Translations under genes and position numbers: made by a program
Part shown: piece by piece, positions 1 to 4,961 of the stretch
How the letters are laid out: every line of letters starts with the position of its first letter
Numbering within the stretch: the stretch's first letter is position 1
From: Clostridia bacterium
GTDB taxonomy: Bacteria > Bacillota > Clostridia > Christensenellales > CAG-314
Direction: 5' to 3'
Assembly (NCBI GenBank): GCA_017452035.1
Contig: JAFTNE010000147.1
Span: 1 to 5,171 of the forward strand
Length of the DNA: 5,171 nt
Notes under the pieces: model-generated
Databases searched by the model: none
What the model was told of the DNA's origin: nothing
The model's input: the letters and a program-made list of their open reading frames with translations, nothing else

Positions 1-85
1 AAATCCACGTGCAGTTGCAACCACCGTATGGTGTGCCACCTTGGCCACAGTCGCCATGACCATCATTAAACAATCCGTTGAACAT
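1..85 (-). CDS. Small Gly/Cys-rich protein, N-terminal fragment (runs off the window)
   Basis: Reading the minus strand from 85, an ATG opens a frame with no stop up to the window edge, giving 28 residues that begin MFNGLFNDGHGDCGQGG. The fragment is rich in Gly (8 of 28) and has Cys at positions 13, 23 and 25, plus Asn, Asp and aromatic residues. It has no signal peptide or membrane segment. The start is chosen because GGAGGT lies 7 bases upstream; an in-frame ATG at 100-98 would overlap that ribosome binding site and is less likely. Short Gly/Cys-rich proteins of this look occur in Bacillota, some of them spore-associated or metal-binding, but I do not recognise this one and assign no function. 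It is divergent from the HD-domain gene and shares its upstream control region. Confidence is for a real gene start, not for a function. Confidence 0.6.
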   Translation of the reverse strand, partial: MFNGLFNDGHGDCGQGGTPYGGCNCTWI

Positions 86-92
86 ATTTTTG

Positions 93-98
93 ACCTCC
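93..98 (-). promoter_or_regulatory. Ribosome binding site of the small Gly/Cys-rich gene
   Basis: On the minus strand the sequence GGAGGT is an almost perfect Shine-Dalgarno core, 7 bases before the ATG at 85-83. It fixes that ATG as the start over the in-frame ATG at 100-98, which overlaps the site. Confidence 0.65.
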
Positions 99-104
99 AT
101 TTTT

Positions 105-145
105 ATTAGACTTGTTTTGTCTGTTTGGACTTTTCATAGTCTAAT
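105..145. repeat. Inverted repeat ATTAGACT-N25-AGTCTAAT
   Basis: ATTAGACT at 105-112 is a perfect reverse complement of AGTCTAAT at 138-145, with a 25-base spacer. One arm covers the candidate minus-strand -10 hexamer and the other lies just upstream of the ribosome binding site. It could be a repressor site pair. It is unlikely to be an RNA stem, because the distal arm would lie outside the predicted transcript. Short inverted repeats arise by chance in AT-rich leaders. Confidence 0.35.
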
Positions 146-166
146 TCACAATATGGTTTTTCTCAA
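138..166 (-). promoter_or_regulatory. Candidate sigma-A-type promoter for the small Gly/Cys-rich gene
   Basis: On the minus strand TTGAGA (166-161, five of six matches to the -35 consensus) is followed after 17 bases by TAGACT (143-138, four of six matches to the -10 consensus). Transcription would begin near 131 and give a leader of about 45 bases before the start codon at 85. The -10 is weak, so this is a candidate only. The -10 lies inside one arm of the 8-bp inverted repeat at 105-145. Confidence 0.4.
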
Positions 167-293
167 AAAAGTGTTACAATTTGTTGTTTTGGCGCAATGT
201 GCTTTTGATTGCAAATGCCGTCAGTGGTTAAAGATAAGTTTTGTATAGTTTATTTGCAATTATTGTTATTTGGCGAAAATATCTGCATATTTA

Positions 294-322
294 TTGAAAA
301 TTTGCAACGTTTGGTATATAAT
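294..322 (+). promoter_or_regulatory. Strong sigma-A-type promoter for the HD-domain gene
   Basis: TTGAAA (294-299) is followed after exactly 17 bases by a perfect TATAAT (317-322). This is eleven of twelve consensus positions at the ideal spacing, the best promoter in the window. Transcription is expected to start near 329, within the inverted repeat at 322-341. Confidence 0.75.
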
Positions 323-341
323 GTTACAAAACACTGTAACA
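322..341. promoter_or_regulatory. Operator-like palindrome TGTTACA-N6-TGTAACA over the transcription start
   Basis: Two perfect 7-base arms, TGTTACA (322-328) and TGTAACA (335-341), flank six bases. The site begins at the last base of the -10 and covers the expected transcription start of the HD-domain gene, the classical position for a repressor. A lone TGTTACA at 172-178 lies just upstream of the candidate minus-strand -35. I cannot assign a regulator: spacing and sequence do not fit CRP/FNR, FapR or BlaI sites as I know them. Confidence 0.5.
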
Positions 342-440
342 AGTTGACGTAATGCGCCGTTTGTATGGTTTTTAGCAAAACTTACCCAAAGTGTGCGTTG
401 TATCAATTTGTTCAAACTGGTTTTTGCAAGGAGTAACTTT

Positions 441-1028
441 ATGATTGAAAGTTTCAAAAACGAATTTATCGCAATTTACACAAAATACATCAAGCGTGAT
501 GGTGCCGACAAGTTGTTGGAGTATTTGCAAAACAGCGACTTTTTTACAGCACCAGCATCAGCAAGGTTTCACGCCTCGGAGGCAGGTGGACTTTGCTATC
601 ATAGTATTAACGTGTACAACCGATTGCTAAAACTTGTCAAGGGCGACCTTGGCGAAGACTACGCAAATACCTTTTCTGACGAAACACTTGCCATTTGTGG
701 GCTGTTGCATGACCTTTGCAAAGTAAACTACTACGTTGTGGAAATGCGCAACGTCAAGGAAAACGGCAGTTGGGTACAACAACCATTTTACAAAGTGGCC
801 GAGCGTTTCCCCTATGGCCATGGGGAAAAATCGGTGTTTATTGCAACGCAATACATCAAACTCACTCCCGAAGAGGCAATGGCAATCAACTGGCACATGG
901 GTGGCTTTGACGAGCGTGTAAAGGGTGGTAGTTACGCGTTGAGCGATGCTTACGCCAAGTACAAGCTTGCCCTGTATTTGCACACTGCCGACATCATGGC
1001 AACCTACATTGACGAAGACAGGGGTTAA
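441..1028 (+). CDS. HD-domain metal-dependent phosphohydrolase family protein
   Basis: A 195-residue soluble protein of the HD superfamily, metal-dependent phosphohydrolases that act on nucleotides or other phosphoesters; the substrate here is unknown. The HD signature is readable in order: H44 and H54 in the helix FHASEAGGLCYHSINVY, the H90-D91 doublet followed by K94 in LLHDLCK, H127 in PYGHGEKS, H152 in INWHMGGFD, and H181 with D184 in LHTADIMATY. The layout GGL-x-x-H then LLHD then GH then WH resembles the HD part of YhaM-type 3'-5' exoribonucleases, but the OB-fold domain of YhaM is absent, so this is a stand-alone domain. The start is the ATG at 441, with AAGGAG at 428-433; the frame extends in frame upstream to 393, without a ribosome binding site. 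The gene has its own strong promoter. I recall similar stand-alone proteins in many Bacillota genomes and some phages, all without a known role. Confidence 0.88.
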   Translation: MIESFKNEFIAIYTKYIKRDGADKLLEYLQNSDFFTAPASARFHASEAGGLCYHSINVYNRLLKLVKGDLGEDYANTFSDETLAICGLLHDLCKVNYYVVEMRNVKENGSWVQQPFYKVAERFPYGHGEKSVFIATQYIKLTPEEAMAINWHMGGFDERVKGGSYALSDAYAKYKLALYLHTADIMATYIDEDRG

Positions 1029-1070
1029 TTCACATTCAATCTTGTGTGATTGCAATTACGTATGTGCTTT

Positions 1071-1121
1071 TAGCCTCGCCCTATGGGAGAGGTGGCGCGC
1101 GATAGCGTGACGGAGAGGGCG
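1071..1121 (+). repeat. Covarying palindromic repeat, copy A
   Basis: The element folds as two adjacent hairpins and a 3' arm. Hairpin 1 pairs CCTC (1074-1077) with GAGG (1089-1092) and CCC (1079-1081) with GGG (1085-1087) around loop TAT. Hairpin 2 pairs CGCGC (1096-1100) with GCGTG (1105-1109) around GATA, with one G-T pair. The 3' arm AGGGCG (1116-1121) is also a perfect complement of CGCCCT (1077-1082), so an alternative closed form exists. It sits between the HD gene and pepT. Copies B and C at 2494-2590 share the consensus. The family resembles the dispersed 'GGCTCCCTC...GAGGGAGC' elements I recall from gut Clostridia genomes. It is likely a REP- or MITE-like element, with no gene inside. 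Confidence 0.7.
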
Positions 1122-1215
1122 TTAGTGCTACCACATGCAGGTTGTTATCAGGTAATGCTTTTGCACTTGCAATCTCATTTACATCAAAATCAATCTTAAC
1201 CAAAAGGAAAATCAT

Positions 1216-2433
1216 ATGAACAAACTTTTACAAAATTTTCTTAGATACGTAGCCATTGATACCGAGTCTGTTCCCGAGGTGGAACAATTCCCCAGTAGCA
1301 AAAAGCAATTCGATTTGCTCACGTTGTTGCGTGACGAACTAATTGCCCTTGGTATCGACACCAAAATGGACGAGCAAAACGGCTACGTTTACGCAACAAT
1401 TCCAGCAAACACAAGTGGTACATACAAGCTTGGTTTTATCGCTCATGTAGATACATCCAGCGCAGTTAGTGGTGCAAACGTCAAGCCAATTATTACGTCC
1501 AACTACAACGGCAAAGATATTCCACTTGCAAACGGTCGTGTGCTTTCCCCAAGCGAATTTGCAAGCCTAAACGCTCACGTTGGCAAAACTATCATCAGCT
1601 CGGACGGAACAACGCTTTTGGGTGCTGACGACAAAGCTGGCGTGGCAGTTATTATGCGCCTTGCCGAAACTCTTGTTACTAACCCACAAATTCCTCATGG
1701 TGAAATTAAAATTGCCTTCACTCCCGATGAAGAGGTGGGGCGTGGTACCGACTTTTTTGACGTAAAGGGCTTTGGTGCAGATGGTGCCTACACAATTGAC
1801 GGTGGTGGCCTTGGCGAGCTTGAATACGAAAACTTTAACGCTGCTGGCGTAAAGGTGGTAGTCAATGGCAAGTCGGTACACCCAGGTTCTGCAAAGGGCT
1901 TGATGGTAAATGCAGTGCTTATCGCAATGGAATTGCAAAGCTTGTTGCCCGCATTTGACAACCCCATGTATACCGAAGGTTACGAGGGCTTTTTCCACCT
2001 TACCGACATTGTTGGCGACTGCGAGCAAGCCACAGTTCACTACATCATCCGTGACCACGACAGAGCCAAGTTTGAGGCAAAAAAGGTACTGTTTGAGCAA
2101 ATTGTTAACTTTTTGAACACCAAGCACGGCGCAGGCACAGTGCAAGTTACCATTGTAGACAGCTATTACAACATGAAAGAAAAGGTTGCCCCACACATCC
2201 ACTTGGTAGACAACGCCAAGCTTGCTATGGAACGCTTGGGCGTAACTCCTCACGTTTGCCCAATTCGTGGTGGAACTGACGGCGCACGCCTTAGCTACGA
2301 AGGCCTTCCTTGCCCCAACCTGTTTACCGGTGGCTACAACTTCCACGGACGCTTTGAGTACATCCCCTTGGAAGATATGTACAAAGCATACGAAGTTGCC
2401 CTCAATTTGGTAGATATTTACAAGGATAGATAA
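1216..2433 (+). CDS. pepT: Peptidase T (tripeptide aminopeptidase, M20B family)
   Basis: A cytosolic di-zinc aminopeptidase that removes the N-terminal residue from tripeptides, a late step in peptide utilisation. The 405 residues match the usual family length of about 405-410. Motifs appear in full: IAHVDTS with metal ligand H77 and D79; LLGADDKAG with bridging ligand D138; FTPDEEVGRG with catalytic base E172 and ligand E173; TIDGG with ligand D195; the dimerisation-domain signature around SVHPGSAKG (220-228), typical of PepT; PIRGGTDGARLS (349-360); and the final metal ligand H377 in GGYNFHGRFE. No key residue is missing. The start ATG has AAAGGA 7 bases upstream. The gene lies alone, 187 bases after the HD gene, with repeat elements on both sides. 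I found no convincing promoter in the gap before it, so read-through from the HD promoter is possible. Residue roles are from established family knowledge. Confidence 0.97.
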   Translation: MNKLLQNFLRYVAIDTESVPEVEQFPSSKKQFDLLTLLRDELIALGIDTKMDEQNGYVYATIPANTSGTYKLGFIAHVDTSSAVSGANVKPIITSNYNGKDIPLANGRVLSPSEFASLNAHVGKTIISSDGTTLLGADDKAGVAVIMRLAETLVTNPQIPHGEIKIAFTPDEEVGRGTDFFDVKGFGADGAYTIDGGGLGELEYENFNAAGVKVVVNGKSVHPGSAKGLMVNAVLIAMELQSLLPAFDNPMYTEGYEGFFHLTDIVGDCEQATVHYIIRDHDRAKFEAKKVLFEQIVNFLNTKHGAGTVQVTIVDSYYNMKEKVAPHIHLVDNAKLAMERLGVTPHVCPIRGGTDGARLSYEGLPCPNLFTGGYNFHGRFEYIPLEDMYKAYEVALNLVDIYKDR

Positions 2434-2434
2434 T

Positions 2435-2458
2435 TCTAACTGCATTTTTATAGTTAGA
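2435..2458. repeat. Hairpin just after pepT (weak terminator or spacer stem)
   Basis: TCTAACT (2435-2441) pairs perfectly with AGTTAGA (2452-2458) around a 10-base loop, one base after the pepT stop codon. The stem is AT-rich and no T tract follows, so it is at best a weak terminator; it could instead protect the 3' end of the mRNA. Confidence 0.3.
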
Positions 2459-2493
2459 CAATACAATATTAAAACTAATTAAATCGGTATGGC

Positions 2494-2540
2494 TAAAAGC
2501 CTCTCACTCGGGGAGAGGCGTTGCGCAAAGCAAGTGACTT
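2494..2540 (+). repeat. Covarying palindromic repeat, copy B (3' arm missing)
   Basis: Starts with TAAAAGCC like copy C. Hairpin 1 is a perfect 7-bp stem, GCCTCTC (2499-2505) with GAGAGGC (2513-2519), around a 7-base loop. Hairpin 2 pairs TTGC (2521-2524) with GCAA (2530-2533). The GTGAC that follows matches copy A, but the 3' arm GAGAGGGC is lacking and copy C begins directly. It is thus the first, truncated half of a head-to-tail tandem. The stem sequences differ from A and C but remain paired. Confidence 0.6.
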
Positions 2541-2590
2541 TAAAAGGCTCGCCCTATGGGAGAGCTAGCACCAAAGGTGTCTGAGAGGGC
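2541..2590 (+). repeat. Covarying palindromic repeat, copy C
   Basis: Hairpin 1 pairs GCTC (2547-2550) with GAGC (2562-2565) and CCC (2552-2554) with GGG (2558-2560) around TAT. Compared with copy A, the outer C-G pair is swapped to G-C, a compensatory change. Hairpin 2 pairs GCACC (2568-2572) with GGTGT (2576-2580) around AAA. The 3' arm GAGAGGGC (2583-2590) ends the element, and AGGGC (2586-2590) can also pair with GCCCT (2551-2555). It ends 32 bases before the GNAT start codon, so it lies in the leader of that mRNA if transcription begins upstream. Confidence 0.7.
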
Positions 2591-2612
2591 TTGTGTATTT
2601 GCGCTAATTGAC

Positions 2613-2616
2613 GGAG
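2613..2616 (+). promoter_or_regulatory. Ribosome binding site that decides the GNAT start
   Basis: GGAG lies 6 bases before the ATG at 2623. An in-frame TTG at 2608 would put this site inside the gene, so the ATG is preferred. Confidence 0.65.
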
Positions 2617-2622
2617 ATTAAC

Positions 2623-3069
2623 ATGACACACTACACCTACATTACCCTGCGAGATGCGCCACAGTTGATGCAAAAGTCAGCTGAGTGGTTCAATGCAAAG
2701 TGGGGCGTTCCAACAAGCGCGTACTTGGAGTGTATGCAAGCCTACCTTGGTGGCCAAACGGAACTGGGCTGGTACCTTTGCTTGTGTGACGGACAAATTG
2801 TTGGTGGCTTGGGCGTTATCGAAAACGACTTTCACAACAGAAAGGATTTATCCCCCAACATTTGCGCAGTTTATACCGAAAGCGACCACCGTGGACAAGG
2901 CATTGCAGGAACTTTGCTCAACATGGCAGTAGAGGACTTGCGACAAAAGGGCATTACACCCGTTTACCTTGTAACCGACCACACCTGCTTTTACGAAAGG
3001 TATGGCTGGGAGTTTTTGTGTATGGTAGACAGTTCTGACGGAACGTCAAGGATGTATGTTCACAGGTAA
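2623..3069 (+). CDS. GNAT-family N-acetyltransferase
   Basis: A 148-residue single-domain cytosolic protein of the GCN5-related fold, expected to transfer an acetyl group from acetyl-CoA to an amine; the acceptor is not predictable. The acetyl-CoA pyrophosphate-binding motif A is clear at residues 88-99 (DHRGQGIAGTLL, pattern R/Q-x-x-G-x-G/A), at the start of the long helix after the strand ICAVYTES. Strand VGGLGVIE (60-67) is the usual beta-4, and the C-terminal CFYERYGWEFL (122-132) is the typical F-Y-x-x-x-G-F/W motif before the last strand. The N-terminal part has the acceptor-side helices (WFNAKWGVP, AYLECMQAYL). Length is normal and nothing is broken. Translation starts at 2623, from GGAG at 2613-2616. 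The DUF4275-like gene follows after 31 bases and shares the terminator, so co-transcription is likely. An aminoglycoside or other antibiotic acetylase role cannot be claimed. Confidence 0.92.
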   Translation: MTHYTYITLRDAPQLMQKSAEWFNAKWGVPTSAYLECMQAYLGGQTELGWYLCLCDGQIVGGLGVIENDFHNRKDLSPNICAVYTESDHRGQGIAGTLLNMAVEDLRQKGITPVYLVTDHTCFYERYGWEFLCMVDSSDGTSRMYVHR

Positions 3070-3100
3070 AAGTAATGGTGTTTCATAGGAGATATTTTGG

Positions 3101-3478
3101 ATGAGAAACAAACTGTTTGATGATTTTAAACGTACGTTTATTCAAGAATATGCCAAAGATGTTCCGCAAAAACTACTTCGTAAGCATGTATTGGGGAATA
3201 ACTATATATGGCATTTGTTTTCTTGGGAATTGATTAGCGCAGATAAGTATTTATCCGGAGAAGATGCTCGAAGGGCGTACGATAGTTGTGACAAATCTAA
3301 TGCTTTGGTTATCGACGAAATAGCTGATGTATGTTGTGTTAGTATTACAAAGGATTACTTAACTGCCAAAGAAATTGGGGGTATGGAAATATATGTATTT
3401 GCTGAAGATTTTTCGTGGGTGTATCTAAATACTCACGAGGAACACATCGGCCTTGGCCCATATTTTATCAAGAAATAG
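3101..3478 (+). CDS. DUF4275-like small protein of unknown function
   Basis: A 125-residue soluble protein with no signal peptide or membrane segment. From memory, its pattern matches the DUF4275 family: the tryptophan-aromatic stretch NNYIWHLFSWELI (33-45), the SGEDARRAYD helix (52-61), the hydrophobic strand ALVIDEIADV (68-77), the acidic-aromatic FAEDFSWVYLNTHE (100-113), and the ending GLGPYFIKK (117-125). The late FSW-x-Y-x-x-T-H-E and GPYF-x-K elements are the most characteristic. The family has no established function that I know; a role as an immunity or toxin-neutralising protein is conceivable only because many small W/F-rich accessory proteins have it. The start has AGGAGA at 3087-3092, 8 bases upstream. 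The codons look more AT-rich (AAT, TTT, ATA and TAT used freely) than in pepT or the GNAT gene, hinting at later acquisition. It ends just before the shared terminator. Confidence 0.7.
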   Translation: MRNKLFDDFKRTFIQEYAKDVPQKLLRKHVLGNNYIWHLFSWELISADKYLSGEDARRAYDSCDKSNALVIDEIADVCCVSITKDYLTAKEIGGMEIYVFAEDFSWVYLNTHEEHIGLGPYFIKK

Positions 3479-3494
3479 ATAACACAAAAACACA

Positions 3495-3528
3495 AAAAGA
3501 CACAGATTGCTCTGTGTCTTTTCTTTTT
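3495..3528 (+). terminator. Strong intrinsic terminator, probably bidirectional
   Basis: GACACAGA (3499-3506) pairs perfectly with TCTGTGTC (3511-3518) around loop TTGC, and the stem extends outward through A-T pairs (AAAA 3495-3498 with TTTT 3519-3522). The run TTTTCTTTTT (3519-3528) follows. It lies 16 bases after the DUF4275-like stop and ends plus-strand transcription. On the minus strand the same stem is followed by CTTTTTGTGTTTTTG, so it probably also stops the convergent di-iron gene, whose stop is at 3620-3622. Confidence 0.92.
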
Positions 3529-3543
3529 ACAAGTTACATTGCC

Positions 3544-3564
3544 TTGACATTTAAGTTGACATTT
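3544..3564. repeat. Two-copy direct repeat TTGACATTT, 12-base period
   Basis: TTGACATTT occurs at 3544-3552 and 3556-3564. Both copies contain a consensus -35 hexamer, but no -10 sits at 16-18 bases and no plus-strand gene lies downstream. It is between the convergent genes and has no assigned function. Confidence 0.4.
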
Positions 3565-3572
3565 TACTCTGC

Positions 3573-3601
3573 CAGCAATTTTGTATAGATGGCAATTGCT
3601 G
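3573..3601. repeat. Inverted repeat CAGCAATT-N13-AATTGCTG downstream of the di-iron gene
   Basis: CAGCAATT (3573-3580) is a perfect reverse complement of AATTGCTG (3594-3601). It begins 18 bases beyond the stop of the minus-strand di-iron gene, so it would form an 8-bp stem in the 3' end of that mRNA, before the terminator. No T tract follows on the minus strand, so it is not itself a good terminator; 3'-end protection is possible. Confidence 0.4.
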
Positions 3602-3619
3602 ATTGTGCAATGGCAAAAA

Positions 3620-4861
3620 CTATCTACCCACAGTGGTGTTGTCTACCTTTCTATCGCGCAGTTCCACAATGGGGTGTTCGGCTGTTTCAAAGCGATAGTC
3701 ACGGTTGTTGTCGGCAATATACTTTTTGATTACGCAGTGGCTAGCAACGTCACAATCCTTGACGTTAACTTGGCTTTGATACTCAAAAAACTTGCTTTCG
3801 CCTGCCATTTCGCCAACAGGTTTGTAGTCTTCGCCACTACCGGTGAGGTTGACGGTGTTTTTGAGTACTTCACGAACATAGTCGATATTTGAACGGAATT
3901 TGAGTAGATCTGGAAACTCTCCCTTGGGGATGACCTGTTCCCAAACTTTGTTTTCGTATTTTTGCAGTAGTTCCACAGCTTTGTGTAGGTGGGATAGTTC
4001 GTCATTGAAGTGTTGTTCCCACACCTTTTTGACAAGTGGGTCCGTTTCGTCCTGCCACAAACTGTAATACAGGTAGCACTCGGTGTATTCGTGCATCAAA
4101 TTCTCTTCCAACCAAGTGCAAGTTGGGTCTTTCAAGCCACCATACAAAGATACGTGTTGCTCTTCAATCATGGCAATTTCGGTGTAAAGTTGACGGCCCA
4201 TCTTGTTTTGGTAGAAGTTTGCCTGGTTCATGTAGTAGTTCATGGTTTGTTGTTCGGCAGCTGTCAAAATATTGATGTCAAGTTTTGTAAGACTGTTTGC
4301 CTTTTTAAAGTTGACGTACCGTTTGATGTCGTCCGTTGGGTAACGGTGTTCGGCAATGGTGGGGCGACCTGGCATAAGTTCGGTGTAGCCACCAACAAGC
4401 TTTTCGGCAACAATGCCCTTGTCCATTTCCAGTAAATCGGCATATCTGTAAAGGTGGTCAAAGTCTTCAAGCAAAGCAAAGTCCATTGCCATTTTTACAT
4501 ATTTGTCGCTTTCGCGTTGGGCAAAAATGGCTGTTAGGTCAACGGCAAGTTGTTCGTAGCCAATGGTATGCTCCAAAATGCCTTCGCCAATGGGCTTTAA
4601 GCTTGCAATGCGCTTTTGTTGTTGCTGTTCGTGACGGCGTGTTACAGCAATTTCTCGGCGAATGTCGTTGTTGTCGCAATGACGGTGGAATTGATGTCCA
4701 AACCACACAGCTTCAAACTCGGCACCAGCTGCCAAAATGATACGTACACGCGTGTATGGGTCAACGTCAAACTTGTTGTAAGGTTTCAAAGCCAGTTGCT
4801 TCCAGCTGTAAAAGTTGTCAGCCGTACGCAAAGGCTTTTCGTTAAATGGATTGAAACTCAT
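3620..4861 (-). CDS. Ferritin-like di-iron protein, conserved but uncharacterised
   Basis: A 413-residue soluble, mostly helical protein with no signal peptide. The second half carries the full ferritin-like ligand pattern: E203 (AAEQQTMNYY), E233-x-x-H236 (MIEEQHVSLY), E258 or E261 (LMHEYTECYLYY) and E288-x-x-H291 (NDELSHLHKA), spaced as four helices of a bundle. The first half has a similar but less regular set: E48/E50 (GAEFEAVWFGHQFHRH), E97 and E103 (LEHTIGYEQLA) and E132 with D133-x-x-H136 (LLEDFDHLY). This suggests an internal duplication with one canonical and one divergent site. Conserved-looking blocks are RRHEQQQQKRIASLKP (75-90), GGYTELMPGRPT (157-168), and the C-terminal DYRFETAEHPIVELRD (388-403). 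Rubrerythrin-type rubredoxin cysteines are absent. I recall close relatives in anaerobic Clostridia annotated only as hypothetical. A role in oxygen or peroxide defence or iron handling is inference from the fold. It is transcribed alone, convergent to the other genes. Confidence 0.82.
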   Translation of the reverse strand: MSFNPFNEKPLRTADNFYSWKQLALKPYNKFDVDPYTRVRIILAAGAEFEAVWFGHQFHRHCDNNDIRREIAVTRRHEQQQQKRIASLKPIGEGILEHTIGYEQLAVDLTAIFAQRESDKYVKMAMDFALLEDFDHLYRYADLLEMDKGIVAEKLVGGYTELMPGRPTIAEHRYPTDDIKRYVNFKKANSLTKLDINILTAAEQQTMNYYMNQANFYQNKMGRQLYTEIAMIEEQHVSLYGGLKDPTCTWLEENLMHEYTECYLYYSLWQDETDPLVKKVWEQHFNDELSHLHKAVELLQKYENKVWEQVIPKGEFPDLLKFRSNIDYVREVLKNTVNLTGSGEDYKPVGEMAGESKFFEYQSQVNVKDCDVASHCVIKKYIADNNRDYRFETAEHPIVELRDRKVDNTTVGR

Positions 4862-4869
4862 TAAAAATA

Positions 4870-4877
4870 CCTTCCTT
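4870..4877 (-). promoter_or_regulatory. Ribosome binding site that decides the di-iron gene start
   Basis: On the minus strand AAGGAAGG lies 8 bases before the ATG at 4861-4859. The open frame continues upstream to 4960, but the extra 33 codons would include this site, begin at a non-ATG codon without a ribosome binding site, and encode a low-complexity Lys/Thr/Val-rich stretch. The ATG at 4861 is therefore preferred. Confidence 0.7.
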
Positions 4878-4961
4878 GTTTTGGTTTTGATGTTAGTGTT
4901 GACAGTTTGTTTAACTTTTACACCAAACTCCAAAAACTTTGCGACACAATTTTGCAACAAA

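Larger units (their letters stand above)
86..440. promoter_or_regulatory. Divergent intergenic control region
   Basis: This 355-base stretch without a convincing gene separates the divergent Gly/Cys-rich and HD-domain genes. It holds one candidate promoter for each direction, the ATTAGACT inverted repeat, and the TGTTACA motif three times: once alone at 172-178, and as the two arms of the palindrome at 322-341. The plus-strand leader from about 329 to 440 would be roughly 110 bases long. I see no riboswitch I can name in it. A 63-codon minus-strand frame at 457-266 runs into the HD gene, has no ribosome binding site worth naming, and is not called. Confidence 0.55.

Noticed and set aside
266..457. 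A 63-codon minus-strand frame in the divergent control region
   Set aside because: It overlaps the strong plus-strand promoter and the start of the HD gene, has no clear ribosome binding site, and its translation is unremarkable.
627..1055. A 142-codon minus-strand frame across the HD gene
   Set aside because: Antisense shadow of a well-supported gene, with no ribosome binding site and no recognisable protein features.
1567..2466. A 299-codon open frame on the minus strand across pepT
   Set aside because: It lies antisense to a complete, motif-perfect peptidase T. Its translation has no recognisable domain and there is no ribosome binding site. The long frame follows from pepT codon use.
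1071..2590. A CRISPR array or riboswitch made by the repeats around pepT
   Set aside because: There are only three copies, with no regular spacer series and no cas genes. The copies are dispersed on both sides of a gene, which fits REP- or MITE-like elements better.
3544..3589. Plus-strand promoter from TTGACA at 3556-3561 with TATAGA at 3584-3589
   Set aside because: The spacer is 22 bases, too long, and no plus-strand gene lies downstream.
4010..4435. A 141-codon plus-strand frame within the di-iron gene
   Set aside because: Antisense shadow; the hydrophobic, valine- and phenylalanine-rich translation is what the complement of this gene's Gln/Asn/Lys/Glu codons produces.
4862..4960. A 33-residue N-terminal extension of the di-iron protein
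   Set aside because: It would use a non-ATG start without a ribosome binding site and would read through the clear AAGGAAGG site of the ATG at 4861.
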